The notes beneath the pieces are model-generated. The model had not been told where the DNA came from. It saw nothing but the letters and a program-made list of their open reading frames with translations, and made no database searches. Position numbers and translations under genes: made by a program. A stretch of 64,000 bases of DNA, from positions 1 to 64,000 of the forward strand of contig WHSZ01000018.1 in assembly GCA_009379845.1 (NCBI GenBank). The letters run 5' to 3'. Below, in pieces: positions 41,504-49,683 of the stretch. The DNA comes from Pseudonocardiaceae bacterium (GTDB lineage: Bacteria > Actinomycetota > Actinomycetes > Mycobacteriales > Pseudonocardiaceae). Positions within the stretch are counted from its first letter, which is position 1. Each line of letters begins with the position of its first letter.

Positions 41504-42937
41504 ATGAACGACGTTGAACGCACCGAGTCTCTTGAGGTCGAGGTCCGCACGATCGACCACATTCCCGAGGATGAAAGGCATGGCCGCGCCCGGAACCTTT
41601 TCACGATCTGGTTCGGCTCCAACATCATGCTTCTTACCGTCGCCACCGGTGTGATCGCGACGGCCGTCTACGGACTGCCGTTCTGGGGTGCCCTGCTGGC
41701 GTTGGCGCTCGGCAACGTCGTCGGCGGTGTGGTGATGGCGATGCACGCCGCCCAGGGCCCACAGATGGGCGTCCCGCAGATGCTTCAAACCCGTGCCCAG
41801 TTCGGCTCGTTCGGCAGCCTGTTGGTGGTTGTGCTGGTTATCGTGATGTACGTCGGTTTCTTCGCATCGAACTTGGTGCTCGGCGGCCAGGCGGTATCCC
41901 GGTTGCTGGGGCTGGACGAGCGGCTCGCCATCACGTTGATCGGCCTTGTCAGCGTGGCGGGCGCGGTGGTCGGTTACCGGCTCATCCACGCCCTCACCGG
42001 GTTGATGTCCGTGGTCGCTGGACTCACACTCGCGCTCGCCTTCGTCTGGATGCTGTTCGTTAACGGTGTTCCCGAGGCCACCTTCGGTGCTGGAGGATTC
42101 AGTTGGCTCGGCTTTATGGGCACGCTCTCGCTGGCCGCTCTGTGGCAGATCGCCTATGCGCCCTACGTTTCGGACTACACGCGATACATGCCGAGGGACA
42201 CCGGGGTTCGCCCCGCCTTCTGGGCGACCTACGCCGGGGCCGTGCTGGGCTCCCTGCTGCCGATGGTGCTCGGAGCTGTCGTGGGGGCGGCCATGCCGGA
42301 TGCCGAAACGGTCAGCGGCCTGGCAGAGCTCGTGAACGGCATTGGTGCGGCAGTGATCGCGGTATTCGGAATCGGGATCGCGTGCACCAACGCGATGAAC
42401 CTGTACTGCGGAGCGCTGTCAGCGATGACGGTCGGCCAGACCATCTTCCCCCGTTGGATGCCACAGGCGGGGTCTCGCGCGATTGTCGCCTCTGTACTGT
42501 TCGCGGGTGCGTTGCTGATGGCCCTGGCTGGCAAGGATGACTTCCTGGTCAACTTCACCAACTTCATGCTCCTGCTGCTCTGTGTCCTCGTGCCGTGGAC
42601 CGCGATCAACCTCGTCGACTACTACGCCATCAAGCGCGGCCGCTACGACATCAAGTCCTTGTTCCGGCGCGACGGCGGCATTTACGGCACCTTCAACCGC
42701 GTGGCCGTCGTGTGCTACTTCCTCGGCATCGCCGTTCAAGTGCCTTTTCTAAGCACCCCGATTTACACCGGGCCGATCGCGACCGCCATCGGCGGGGTCG
42801 ATCTTTCCTGGATTGTTGGTCTCGTCGTGATCAGCCCGCTCTACTACGTGTTGATGCGCGCCGTCGGCAGGGGACCGGCCCCAGACTCCACCGCCACCAC
42901 GTCCAGCCCCGTTGTCACTGAAGGAGCACCACGATGA
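41504..42937 (+). CDS. NCS1-family cytosine/purine/allantoin-type permease
   Basis: A 477-residue transporter with 12 or so helices and the NCS1 pattern: RNLFTIWFGSNIMLLTVATG at the start, APYVSDYTRYMP in the middle and AINLVDYYAIKRGRYDIKSL near the end. Such permeases import N-heterocycles (cytosine, hydantoin, allantoin, pyridoxine) with Na+ or H+. ATG 41504 with CGGAGG upstream. It overlaps the aldehyde dehydrogenase start by four bases (ATGA), so the transporter and the oxidation steps are coupled. Confidence 0.92.
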   Translation: MNDVERTESLEVEVRTIDHIPEDERHGRARNLFTIWFGSNIMLLTVATGVIATAVYGLPFWGALLALALGNVVGGVVMAMHAAQGPQMGVPQMLQTRAQFGSFGSLLVVVLVIVMYVGFFASNLVLGGQAVSRLLGLDERLAITLIGLVSVAGAVVGYRLIHALTGLMSVVAGLTLALAFVWMLFVNGVPEATFGAGGFSWLGFMGTLSLAALWQIAYAPYVSDYTRYMPRDTGVRPAFWATYAGAVLGSLLPMVLGAVVGAAMPDAETVSGLAELVNGIGAAVIAVFGIGIACTNAMNLYCGALSAMTVGQTIFPRWMPQAGSRAIVASVLFAGALLMALAGKDDFLVNFTNFMLLLLCVLVPWTAINLVDYYAIKRGRYDIKSLFRRDGGIYGTFNRVAVVCYFLGIAVQVPFLSTPIYTGPIATAIGGVDLSWIVGLVVISPLYYVLMRAVGRGPAPDSTATTSSPVVTEGAPR

Positions 42938-44424
42938 CCAAGACGCATGCCGAATGGCAGCAGCTTGCCGCGGCAATCACCCCTCGGCGCGACCTCTGGG
43001 TGGACGGTTCGTTCCGCGAGGCTGGCGACGGGCAACGCTTGCCCACGCTCGACCCGGCCACCGGGCGGGTACTTGCCGAGGTGGCCGCCGCCGGCGCGGC
43101 CGATGTCGACGCGGCCGTGGCGGCAGCCCGCGCCGCGTTCGAGGAACGCCGCTGGAGTGGCCTGGCGCCGTCCGAACGCAAGGCGATCCTGCTCCGACTC
43201 GCCGACCTGGTTCGCCAGCACGCCGACGAGCTGGCGGTCCTGGACTCCATGGACGGAGGCAAGCTGATCACCGACACGTCCACCGTGGACATTCCGGGGT
43301 CTGCCGCCATCCTGCAGTGGTACGCCGAGGCCGCTGATAAGCAGTACGGAGAGATCGCGCCGACCGGGGACGGCGACCTTGCCATGATCAGCCGGGAGCC
43401 GCTCGGTGTCGTCGCCGCGGTGGTGCCGTGGAACTTCCCGCTCGAGATGGGGATGTGGAAGATGGCCCCGGCGCTCGCCGCCGGAAACTCGGTCGTCCTC
43501 AAACCTGCCGAGGAGGCACCGCTATCCTCACTCCGCTTCGCGGAACTGGCCAAGGAGGCCGGCCTGCCCGACGGCGTGCTCAACGTCGTTCCCGGTGCGG
43601 GGGAGGTAGCCGGCAAGGCGCTCGGCCTGCACACCGACGTCGACGTAGTGACATTCACCGGCTCGACGCCGGTCGGGAAGATGTTCCTGGAGTACGCCGG
43701 GCGTTCCAACATGAAGCAGGTCTGGCTGGAGTGCGGCGGCAAGAGCGCGAACGTGGTCTTCGACTCCGTGGCCGACCTCGACACCGCCGCGGACGGGGTC
43801 TGCTTCGGCATCTTCACCCATGCCGGACAGGTTTGTTCCGCGAACTCGCGACTGTTGGTGCACCGGTCCGTCAAGGACGCCCTGTTGGGCAAGGTGCTTG
43901 GGCGCGCCGCCGCGCTCCGGGTGGGGGATCCGCTCGATCCGGCCTCCAAGATGGGGCCGTTGATCACCGAAGAGGCAGTCACCCGGGTGTGCCGCCTGAT
44001 CGAAGCCGGACGGTCCGAGGGCAAGTTGGTGCTCGGAGGCGAGCGGCCAGCCGATCTGCCGACCGGGGCGTTCCTCCAGCCAACGATCTTTGATGAGGTG
44101 CAGCCGGGTTCTCGGCTCGCCCGTGAGGAGATCTTCGGGCCCGTGCTCAGTGTGACCGCGTTCGATAACGAGGACGAGGCGATCGCGCTGGCCAACGACA
44201 CCAAGTACGGTCTCGCCGCCTCGGTGTGGTCCGACGACATAAGACAGGCACACCGAGTCGCCGGCCGGCTGCGCGCGGGGACCGTCTCGGTCAACACCGT
44301 CGATGCGCTGGACGTGCTGACACCGTTCGGTGGTTTCGGCGAATCCGGCTTCGGGCGTGACCTGTCGCTGCACGCCTTGGACAAGTTCACCGCACTCAAG
44401 ACCACGTGGCTGAAGTACTCATGA
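42934..44424 (+). CDS. NAD(P)+-dependent aldehyde dehydrogenase
   Basis: A 496-residue ALDH: VVPWNFPLEMGMWKMAPALAAGNSVVLKPAE (cofactor), GSTPVGKM, catalytic Glu in LECGGK (about residue 266) and catalytic Cys in AGQVCSAN (about 300), ending in the FGGFGESGFGRD tail. It is of the gamma-glutamyl-aminobutanal/betaine-aldehyde type and oxidises an aldehyde to an acid. Co-translated with the NCS1 permease before and the GMC oxidase after it, which would produce its aldehyde. Confidence 0.94.
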   Translation: MTKTHAEWQQLAAAITPRRDLWVDGSFREAGDGQRLPTLDPATGRVLAEVAAAGAADVDAAVAAARAAFEERRWSGLAPSERKAILLRLADLVRQHADELAVLDSMDGGKLITDTSTVDIPGSAAILQWYAEAADKQYGEIAPTGDGDLAMISREPLGVVAAVVPWNFPLEMGMWKMAPALAAGNSVVLKPAEEAPLSSLRFAELAKEAGLPDGVLNVVPGAGEVAGKALGLHTDVDVVTFTGSTPVGKMFLEYAGRSNMKQVWLECGGKSANVVFDSVADLDTAADGVCFGIFTHAGQVCSANSRLLVHRSVKDALLGKVLGRAAALRVGDPLDPASKMGPLITEEAVTRVCRLIEAGRSEGKLVLGGERPADLPTGAFLQPTIFDEVQPGSRLAREEIFGPVLSVTAFDNEDEAIALANDTKYGLAASVWSDDIRQAHRVAGRLRAGTVSVNTVDALDVLTPFGGFGESGFGRDLSLHALDKFTALKTTWLKYS

Positions 44425-45965
44425 GCACGGAGAAGTACGAGACGTACGACGTTGTGGTCGTGGGCGGCGGCACGGCCGGTGCCCTGCTCGCCAGCCGGCT
44501 GTCCGAGCACCCTGCCACCTCGGTGGCACTGGTCGAGTGGGGTCCGGACGACCGCGGGGAAGAGCGAGCACGATCGCTGCGCCGTTGGCCGGAGATGCTG
44601 GAGGGCGAGTTCGACCTCGACTACCGGCTCGAGCCGCAGGAGCGGGGGAATGCGGGCATCCGGCTGGCTCGCATGCGGTTGCTGGGAGGTTGTTCCAACG
44701 CCAACACGATGATCACGTGGCGTCCCCTGCCGGCAGACCTCTCTGAGTGGGTTGCCGCTGGAGCATCGGGATGGGAGCCGGAGACCGTTCTTCCCTACTT
44801 CGAGCGGCTGCGGACGACGATCGGCCCGGTCGCCGAGAAGGATCGCAACCCGTACGTCACCGACGTGATCGCGGCCGCTTCCGAGGCGTTCGACCTGCCC
44901 GTCCAGGAGCGCTGGAACGACGGGCGGATGGACGGGCGGGTGGAGGGGACCGGGTTCTTCGAGGTCGGCTACGTTCCCGAGACCAACCAGCGCGGTGCCA
45001 CCTCGTTGGACTACCTCCACCCGGTGATGGACGTGCGCGACAACCTCTCTGTGCTGACCCGCCTCCGGGCCGAGCGGGTGTTGCTGGAGGCCGGACGTGC
45101 CGAGGGTGTGCTGGTGCGTGGCGGCGACGGCGCCACTCGAGAGATCCGGGCGGCTCGCGAGGTCGTGCTGTGCTGCGGTGCGGTGGACAGCCCGCGGTTG
45201 CTGCAGCTCTCCGGAATCGGCCCCGGTGCGGTGCTGGAGGCCGCCGGTGTCGACGTGTGTGTCGACCTCCCTGGGGTGGGAGAAAACCTGCAGGACCACC
45301 CGGAGGGGCTGGCGATCTGGGAGGCGAACAGGACCCCTCCCTCGGTCTGCGCGAGCGGGTGGGATGCCGGGGCGCTGCTGAATCTGGAGGGTGACCCGGG
45401 GCAGCCCGACGTGCTCATGCACTTCCCGGTCGAGCCCTGGGCGGTCCATGCCGAGGCGTACGGTGCCGAGTTGCCGGAGCGGATCGTGTCGCTGACTCCT
45501 AATGTGGCGAAGCCGGCGAGCCGCGGCCGGATCTGGATCACCTCGGCGGATCCGGACCAGCCGCCGGCAATCGACCCGAGGTACTTCACCGACCATGAGG
45601 GGCACGACGAGCGGATGCTGCTCGCCGGGGTGCGAGCGGCCCGACGGATCGCGAGGCATGAACCGTTCGCGTCCTGGCGCCTCCGCGAGGTCTTCCCCGG
45701 ACCCTCGGTGCGGTCCGACGCGGAACTTTCCGAGGTGGCTCGCGCCACCCACCAGACTGTCTACCACCCGAGTGGCACGTGCCGGATGGGCGCGGACGGT
45801 GACCCGATGGCGGTGTTGGACCCGAGTTTGCGGGTGCGTGGAGTGGCCGGCCTGCGGGTCGTTGATGCCTCGGTTTTCCCGACTCTGACGTCGGTGAACC
45901 CGGTCGGCACGGTGATGGTGGTCGCCGAACGTGCCGCTGACCTAATACATCAAGATTTGCGATGA
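44421..45965 (+). CDS. GMC-family FAD oxidoreductase
   Basis: A 514-residue GMC oxidoreductase: VVVVGGGTAGALLASRLSEHP (FAD), MRLLGGCSNANTMITWRPL (signature 1 region), CCGAVDSPRLLQLSGIGPG (signature 2), active-site His in YHPSGTCRMG and Asn in LTSVNPVGTVMVV. It oxidises a primary alcohol to the aldehyde used by the upstream ALDH. ATG 44421 overlaps the ALDH stop (ATGA). Choline dehydrogenase, pyridoxine 4-oxidase and other alcohol oxidases share this plan; the substrate is not assigned. It is distinct from the GMC protein at 2596. Confidence 0.93.
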   Translation: MSTEKYETYDVVVVGGGTAGALLASRLSEHPATSVALVEWGPDDRGEERARSLRRWPEMLEGEFDLDYRLEPQERGNAGIRLARMRLLGGCSNANTMITWRPLPADLSEWVAAGASGWEPETVLPYFERLRTTIGPVAEKDRNPYVTDVIAAASEAFDLPVQERWNDGRMDGRVEGTGFFEVGYVPETNQRGATSLDYLHPVMDVRDNLSVLTRLRAERVLLEAGRAEGVLVRGGDGATREIRAAREVVLCCGAVDSPRLLQLSGIGPGAVLEAAGVDVCVDLPGVGENLQDHPEGLAIWEANRTPPSVCASGWDAGALLNLEGDPGQPDVLMHFPVEPWAVHAEAYGAELPERIVSLTPNVAKPASRGRIWITSADPDQPPAIDPRYFTDHEGHDERMLLAGVRAARRIARHEPFASWRLREVFPGPSVRSDAELSEVARATHQTVYHPSGTCRMGADGDPMAVLDPSLRVRGVAGLRVVDASVFPTLTSVNPVGTVMVVAERAADLIHQDLR

Positions 45966-45988
45966 CCTAGTCCAAAAACATCTGTTGG
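45966..45988 (+). promoter_or_regulatory. Shared motif CCTAGnCCAnAAA-n6-TGTTnG (copy 2)
   Basis: Directly after the GMC stop codon, 63 bases ahead of the flavin-monooxygenase start. It matches copy 1 at 41423. An overlapping perfect inverted repeat CATCTG-TTGGA-CAGATG (45979-45995) lies on it, so a dimeric regulator may bind here. Confidence 0.4.
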
Positions 45989-46050
45989 ACAGATGGTCCG
46001 CTTGCGGTTGCACTGGTCTTAGCCAACGGAGAACGGCCCGAGGGGTCGAA

Positions 46051-47430
46051 ATGACTAGCACCGAACCCCGGGGCACGGAGTGCCGCTCGAAGACGGAGGT
46101 TGAGTTGTCGACGGAACAGACGGAACAGATTGAAGTCCTCGTCGTCGGCGGGGGCCAGGCCGGCCTGGCGATGAGTGAGCACCTGAGCAACCACCGCGTG
46201 CCCCACCTCGTCCTTGAGCGGCATCGAATCGCGGAGCGATGGCGCTCGGAGCGCTGGGACTCCCTGGTTACGAACGGGCCCGCCTGGCACGATCGCTTTC
46301 CTGGTCTCGAGTTCCTCGACGTCGACCCCGATGGCTTCGCATCCAAGGAGCAGGTCGCGGACTACTTCGTTGGCTACGCGACGAAGATCAGCGCGCCGAT
46401 CCGATGCGGTGTCGAAGTGACGTCAGTGCGAAGGAACTTTGGTCGGCCCGGTTTCCGCGTGCAGACATCGGACGGCGTCATCAACGCACGCTTCATCGTC
46501 TGCGCGACGGGGCCGTTCCAGCGGCCCGTTATTCCACCAATCGTGCCGGATGGTGCGGTACCTGTGCAGATCCACTCCAGCGCCTACCGCAACCCGAAGC
46601 AGCTGCCCGAAGGTGCCGTACTTGTGGTCGGAGCGGGATCGTCAGGGGTGCAGATCGCTGACGAGCTTCGGCAATCGGGACGGCCGGTTTACCTCTCCGT
46701 CGGTCCGCATGACCGGCCACCACGTCGCTATCGCGGGCGGGACTTCTGCTGGTGGCTCGGGGTGCTCGGGAAGTGGGATGCGGAGACTCCTCCCCAGGGC
46801 GCGGAGCACGTCACCATCGCGGTCAGTGGAGCGAATGGCGGTCACACCGTCGACTTCCGTGACCTGGCCGCCCGTGGGGTGCAGCTCGCCGGAATGACCG
46901 CTTCGTTCGACAACGGAACGCTGCGGTTTTCGCGGGACCTGGGTGAGAACATCGCGGGCGGTGACGCCAACTACCTGTCGTTGCTCGACGAAGCGGACGC
47001 CTATGTGGCGCGTAACGGCCTCAGTCTGCCCGAGGAACCGGGAGCCCGCGCTCTCGGGCCAGATCCAGAGTGCGTGACGAACCCGCTCGTTGAGCTCGAC
47101 CTCGCTGACGCCGGTGTCACCTCCATCGTCTGGGCGACGGGCTTCGCCACCGAGTACGGCTGGCTCCAAGTTGATGCGTTCGACGAGGACGGCAAGCCAA
47201 AGCACCGACGTGGCGTCTCGTCTGAGCCGGGTGTCTATTTCCTGGGACTCCCGTGGCTGTCTCGGCGTGGCTCGAGCTTCATCTGGGGAGTCTGGCACGA
47301 CGCCAAGTTTCTGGCCGACCACATCACGACCCAGCGCGGCTACCTCGCCTACGGAACCAGAGACGGATCGAGCGATGGCGTGCGCCCGGCCGCTGACTTT
47401 TCGGAAACCATGTTGGGAGCCGCCAAATGA
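46051..47430 (+). CDS. Flavin-containing monooxygenase
   Basis: A 459-residue NAD(P)H/FAD enzyme: VLVVGGGQAGLAMSEHL at residues 25-42 for FAD, VLVVGAGSSGVQIADELRQ at about 190-208 for NADPH, and the CzcO/FMO-like ERWRSERWDSLVTNGPAWHDRFPG. Class B monooxygenases of this type hydroxylate N or S atoms or do Baeyer-Villiger chemistry. ATG 46051 follows GAGGGG; no FMO fingerprint (FxGxxxHxxxY) is clear. It starts a tight run of five genes (RidA-like, DUF1028, M20, aspartase-like) by an ATGA overlap, so its product is probably processed by these hydrolases. Confidence 0.85.
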   Translation: MTSTEPRGTECRSKTEVELSTEQTEQIEVLVVGGGQAGLAMSEHLSNHRVPHLVLERHRIAERWRSERWDSLVTNGPAWHDRFPGLEFLDVDPDGFASKEQVADYFVGYATKISAPIRCGVEVTSVRRNFGRPGFRVQTSDGVINARFIVCATGPFQRPVIPPIVPDGAVPVQIHSSAYRNPKQLPEGAVLVVGAGSSGVQIADELRQSGRPVYLSVGPHDRPPRRYRGRDFCWWLGVLGKWDAETPPQGAEHVTIAVSGANGGHTVDFRDLAARGVQLAGMTASFDNGTLRFSRDLGENIAGGDANYLSLLDEADAYVARNGLSLPEEPGARALGPDPECVTNPLVELDLADAGVTSIVWATGFATEYGWLQVDAFDEDGKPKHRRGVSSEPGVYFLGLPWLSRRGSSFIWGVWHDAKFLADHITTQRGYLAYGTRDGSSDGVRPAADFSETMLGAAK

Positions 47431-47867
47431 ACGCTCAAATTCTCGCCGGCGGACACACTCGGATCCGCCCGTTCAACACCCGCGAGACCTACCCGGAGCA
47501 GGACCTCGACAACGACCTGTGCCAGGCAGTGGTGGCCGGTAACACCGTCTATGTGCGCGGACAGATCGGTCAGGACCTCGACACCAGCGAATCGGTCGGC
47601 ATTGGCGACGTGGTAGCTCAGACAGAACAGGCCATGGCGAATATCGACATGCTCCTGAAGGAAGCAGGGGCGCGGATGGAACACCTGGTCAAACTGACGA
47701 TCTACCTCGTCGACCCACGTTTCCGAGCGCCGGTGTACCGCACCATCGGCCGGTGGACTCGCGGCGTGCACCCGATCTCCACTGGGCTGGTCGTTTCCGG
47801 GCTGGCCCGCCCGGAGTGGCTTGTCGAGGTGGACGCGATCGCCGTGATTCCGGGGGAGGAGCGATGA
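47427..47867 (+). CDS. RidA/YjgF-family protein
   Basis: A 146-residue RidA-superfamily protein: VVAGNTVYVRGQIGQD, TEQAMANIDMLLKEAGARMEHLVKLTIYLVD and EWLVEVDAIAVIPGEER. The Arg of the usual PxR enamine-deaminase site appears replaced (HPISTG), so it may belong to a non-canonical Rid subfamily that binds or hydrolyses a different imine. It overlaps the monooxygenase stop and the DUF1028 start by 4 bases each. In catabolic operons Rid proteins typically clear reactive enamine or imine intermediates. Confidence 0.88.
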   Translation: MNAQILAGGHTRIRPFNTRETYPEQDLDNDLCQAVVAGNTVYVRGQIGQDLDTSESVGIGDVVAQTEQAMANIDMLLKEAGARMEHLVKLTIYLVDPRFRAPVYRTIGRWTRGVHPISTGLVVSGLARPEWLVEVDAIAVIPGEER

Positions 47868-48532
47868 CATTCTCAGTGCTGGGCACCGACGGCAACGGCG
47901 CCGTCGGAATGGCCGTATCGTCCTCGAGCCCCGCTGTGGCCGCCCGCTGCGTTCACCTGCGCTCTGGGGTCGGCGGCGCCAGCTCTCAGAACATCACCGA
48001 CCCACGACTCGGCACCCGGCTCCTGGACGCGCTGGAGCGGGGCCTTGCCCCGGAGAAGGCACTGGCCGAGGTCACCGAATCGGCCTCAGACATCGACTAC
48101 CGCCAGCTTACGGTTCTCGACCTCGCCGGTGCGGGTGCGATCTACTCGGGACGCCGTGCCCTCGGCATCGTCGGCGAGCACAGGGGTCGGTCTGTCGTCG
48201 CGGCGGGCAACATGCTCGCCGACGCCGCGGTGGTCGATGCGGTCGCTAGTGCATTCGAGAACGCGGAAGGTGACTTGGAGCTCCGGCTGCTCGCTGCCCT
48301 GGAGGCTGGCGTTGCCGCCGGCGGCGAGCAGGGTCCACTGCACTCCGCGGGCCTGTCCGTGGTGCGTGAGGTGCCGTGGCGCGAGACGGACCTGCGGGTG
48401 GACTGGCACGACAATCCTGTGCACGAACTGCGCCGGCTGGTGGAGCTGTGGCTACCGCAGCGCGACGATTACGTCATCCGTGGGCTGCGGCCTGGCGACG
48501 CACCGTCGTACGGCGTCCCGGGGGACGAGTGA
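47864..48532 (+). CDS. DUF1028-family Ntn-hydrolase-like protein
   Basis: A 222-residue protein matching DUF1028: MTFSVLGTDGNGAVGMAVSSSSPAVAARC at the N-terminus, SQNITDPRLGTRLLDAL, and VVAAGNMLADAAVVDAVASAF. Members have an Ntn-hydrolase-like fold and sit beside amidases and ureidohydrolases in catabolic clusters; the reaction is not established. It overlaps the RidA-like stop by four bases and the M20 start by one (TGATG). Confidence 0.87.
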   Translation: MTFSVLGTDGNGAVGMAVSSSSPAVAARCVHLRSGVGGASSQNITDPRLGTRLLDALERGLAPEKALAEVTESASDIDYRQLTVLDLAGAGAIYSGRRALGIVGEHRGRSVVAAGNMLADAAVVDAVASAFENAEGDLELRLLAALEAGVAAGGEQGPLHSAGLSVVREVPWRETDLRVDWHDNPVHELRRLVELWLPQRDDYVIRGLRPGDAPSYGVPGDE

Positions 48533-49683
48533 TGGTCGCGAAGGAGCACGCCGCCGGAGTGGTCTCAGCGGCCCGCGATCGGCTTGTCCGACTCTCCGAA
48601 CAGTTGCACGCCCATCCCGAGACTGCCTGGGAAGAGCACCGCGCGGTGCGGTGGGTCGGCGACCTGTTGTCCGAGGGTGGATTCGAGGTCGAGGTCGGCT
48701 ACCTGGGACTGGAGACAGCCCTGCGTGCGACATACGGATCGGGGCCGTTCCGCCTCGGCCTGTGCGCGGAGTACGACGCCCTTCCCGGCCTCGGCCACGC
48801 TTGCGGGCACAATCTGATCTCCGCCTCCTCGGTAGGGGCAGCGCTCGCGCTCGCGCCGCTGGCCGACGAGCTGGGAATCACCGTCGAGATATACGGCACG
48901 CCCGCGGAAGAGGGCGGCGGCGGCAAGATCGAGATGCTGGACCGCGGTGCGTTCCACGGTCTCGACCTCGCGATGATGGCCCATCCGGCACCGGTCGACG
49001 TCGCCGAGGCGCGGCCGTTCGCGGTCTCCCACTCCCACGTCTCATACCGGGGCAAGGCAGCGCACGCGGCGGCCTATCCGGAGCAGGGGGTTAACGCCGC
49101 CGATGCGTTCACCGTGGCTCAGGTCGCGGTCGGTCTGCTTCGCCAGCAGCTCCCACCCAGCGTCCGGGTGCACGGGGTTGTGACCAACGGCGGTGCGGCC
49201 CCCAATGCGATCCCGGAGCTGACCGAGGGGCGATGGTACGTGCGTGCGGAGTCTCTGCAGGAGCTCGCCGAGATCGAGGAGCGGGTGTGGCGGTGCTTCG
49301 AGGCGGGCGCGGTCGCTACCGGATGCGAGCTCTCGGTGGAGCCGGAGAGCAAGCCGTACGCCGAGTTCCGTGCCGACGACTCCGCACTGGCGGCGTACCG
49401 ACGCAATGCCGAGGAACTGGGACGGGTGTGCTCAGCCGGCGCGACGGCCTCGCGGATGAACCGCGCATCCACCGACATGGGCAACGTGTCACAGGTCGTG
49501 CCGGCGATCCACCCGTATATCGGTATCAACTCACTGCCGGCGTTGAACCATCAGCGTGAGTTCGCCGACCACTGCGTCGGCGAGGATGCCGAACTGGCGA
49601 TCCGAGACGCCGCGACCGCTCTGGCGTGGACAGCGATCGACGTTGCCACCAAACGCGGAGGCGGGCATGATGGCGCGCGATGA
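48532..49683 (+). CDS. M20-family amidohydrolase/peptidase
   Basis: A 383-residue zinc-dependent amidohydrolase of the M20D/AbgB type: LHAHPETAWEEHRAV, LGLCAEYDALPGLGHACGHN (metal Asp and His), GTPAEEGGGGKIEML (metal Glu and catalytic Glu), and the dimerisation domain with SHSHVSYRGKAAHAAAYPEQG. It hydrolyses N-acyl or p-aminobenzoyl-type amides. Here it probably removes an acyl group from the ring-cleavage or oxidation product upstream. ATG 48532 overlaps the DUF1028 stop; the end overlaps the lyase start by 14 bases. Confidence 0.92.
   Translation: MVAKEHAAGVVSAARDRLVRLSEQLHAHPETAWEEHRAVRWVGDLLSEGGFEVEVGYLGLETALRATYGSGPFRLGLCAEYDALPGLGHACGHNLISASSVGAALALAPLADELGITVEIYGTPAEEGGGGKIEMLDRGAFHGLDLAMMAHPAPVDVAEARPFAVSHSHVSYRGKAAHAAAYPEQGVNAADAFTVAQVAVGLLRQQLPPSVRVHGVVTNGGAAPNAIPELTEGRWYVRAESLQELAEIEERVWRCFEAGAVATGCELSVEPESKPYAEFRADDSALAAYRRNAEELGRVCSAGATASRMNRASTDMGNVSQVVPAIHPYIGINSLPALNHQREFADHCVGEDAELAIRDAATALAWTAIDVATKRGGGHDGAR

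Noticed and set aside
42915..45767. Open minus-strand frame of 950 codons opposite ALDH and GMC genes
   Set aside because: Low-complexity Arg/Ser/Pro content and exact overlap with two strongly supported genes; not a gene.
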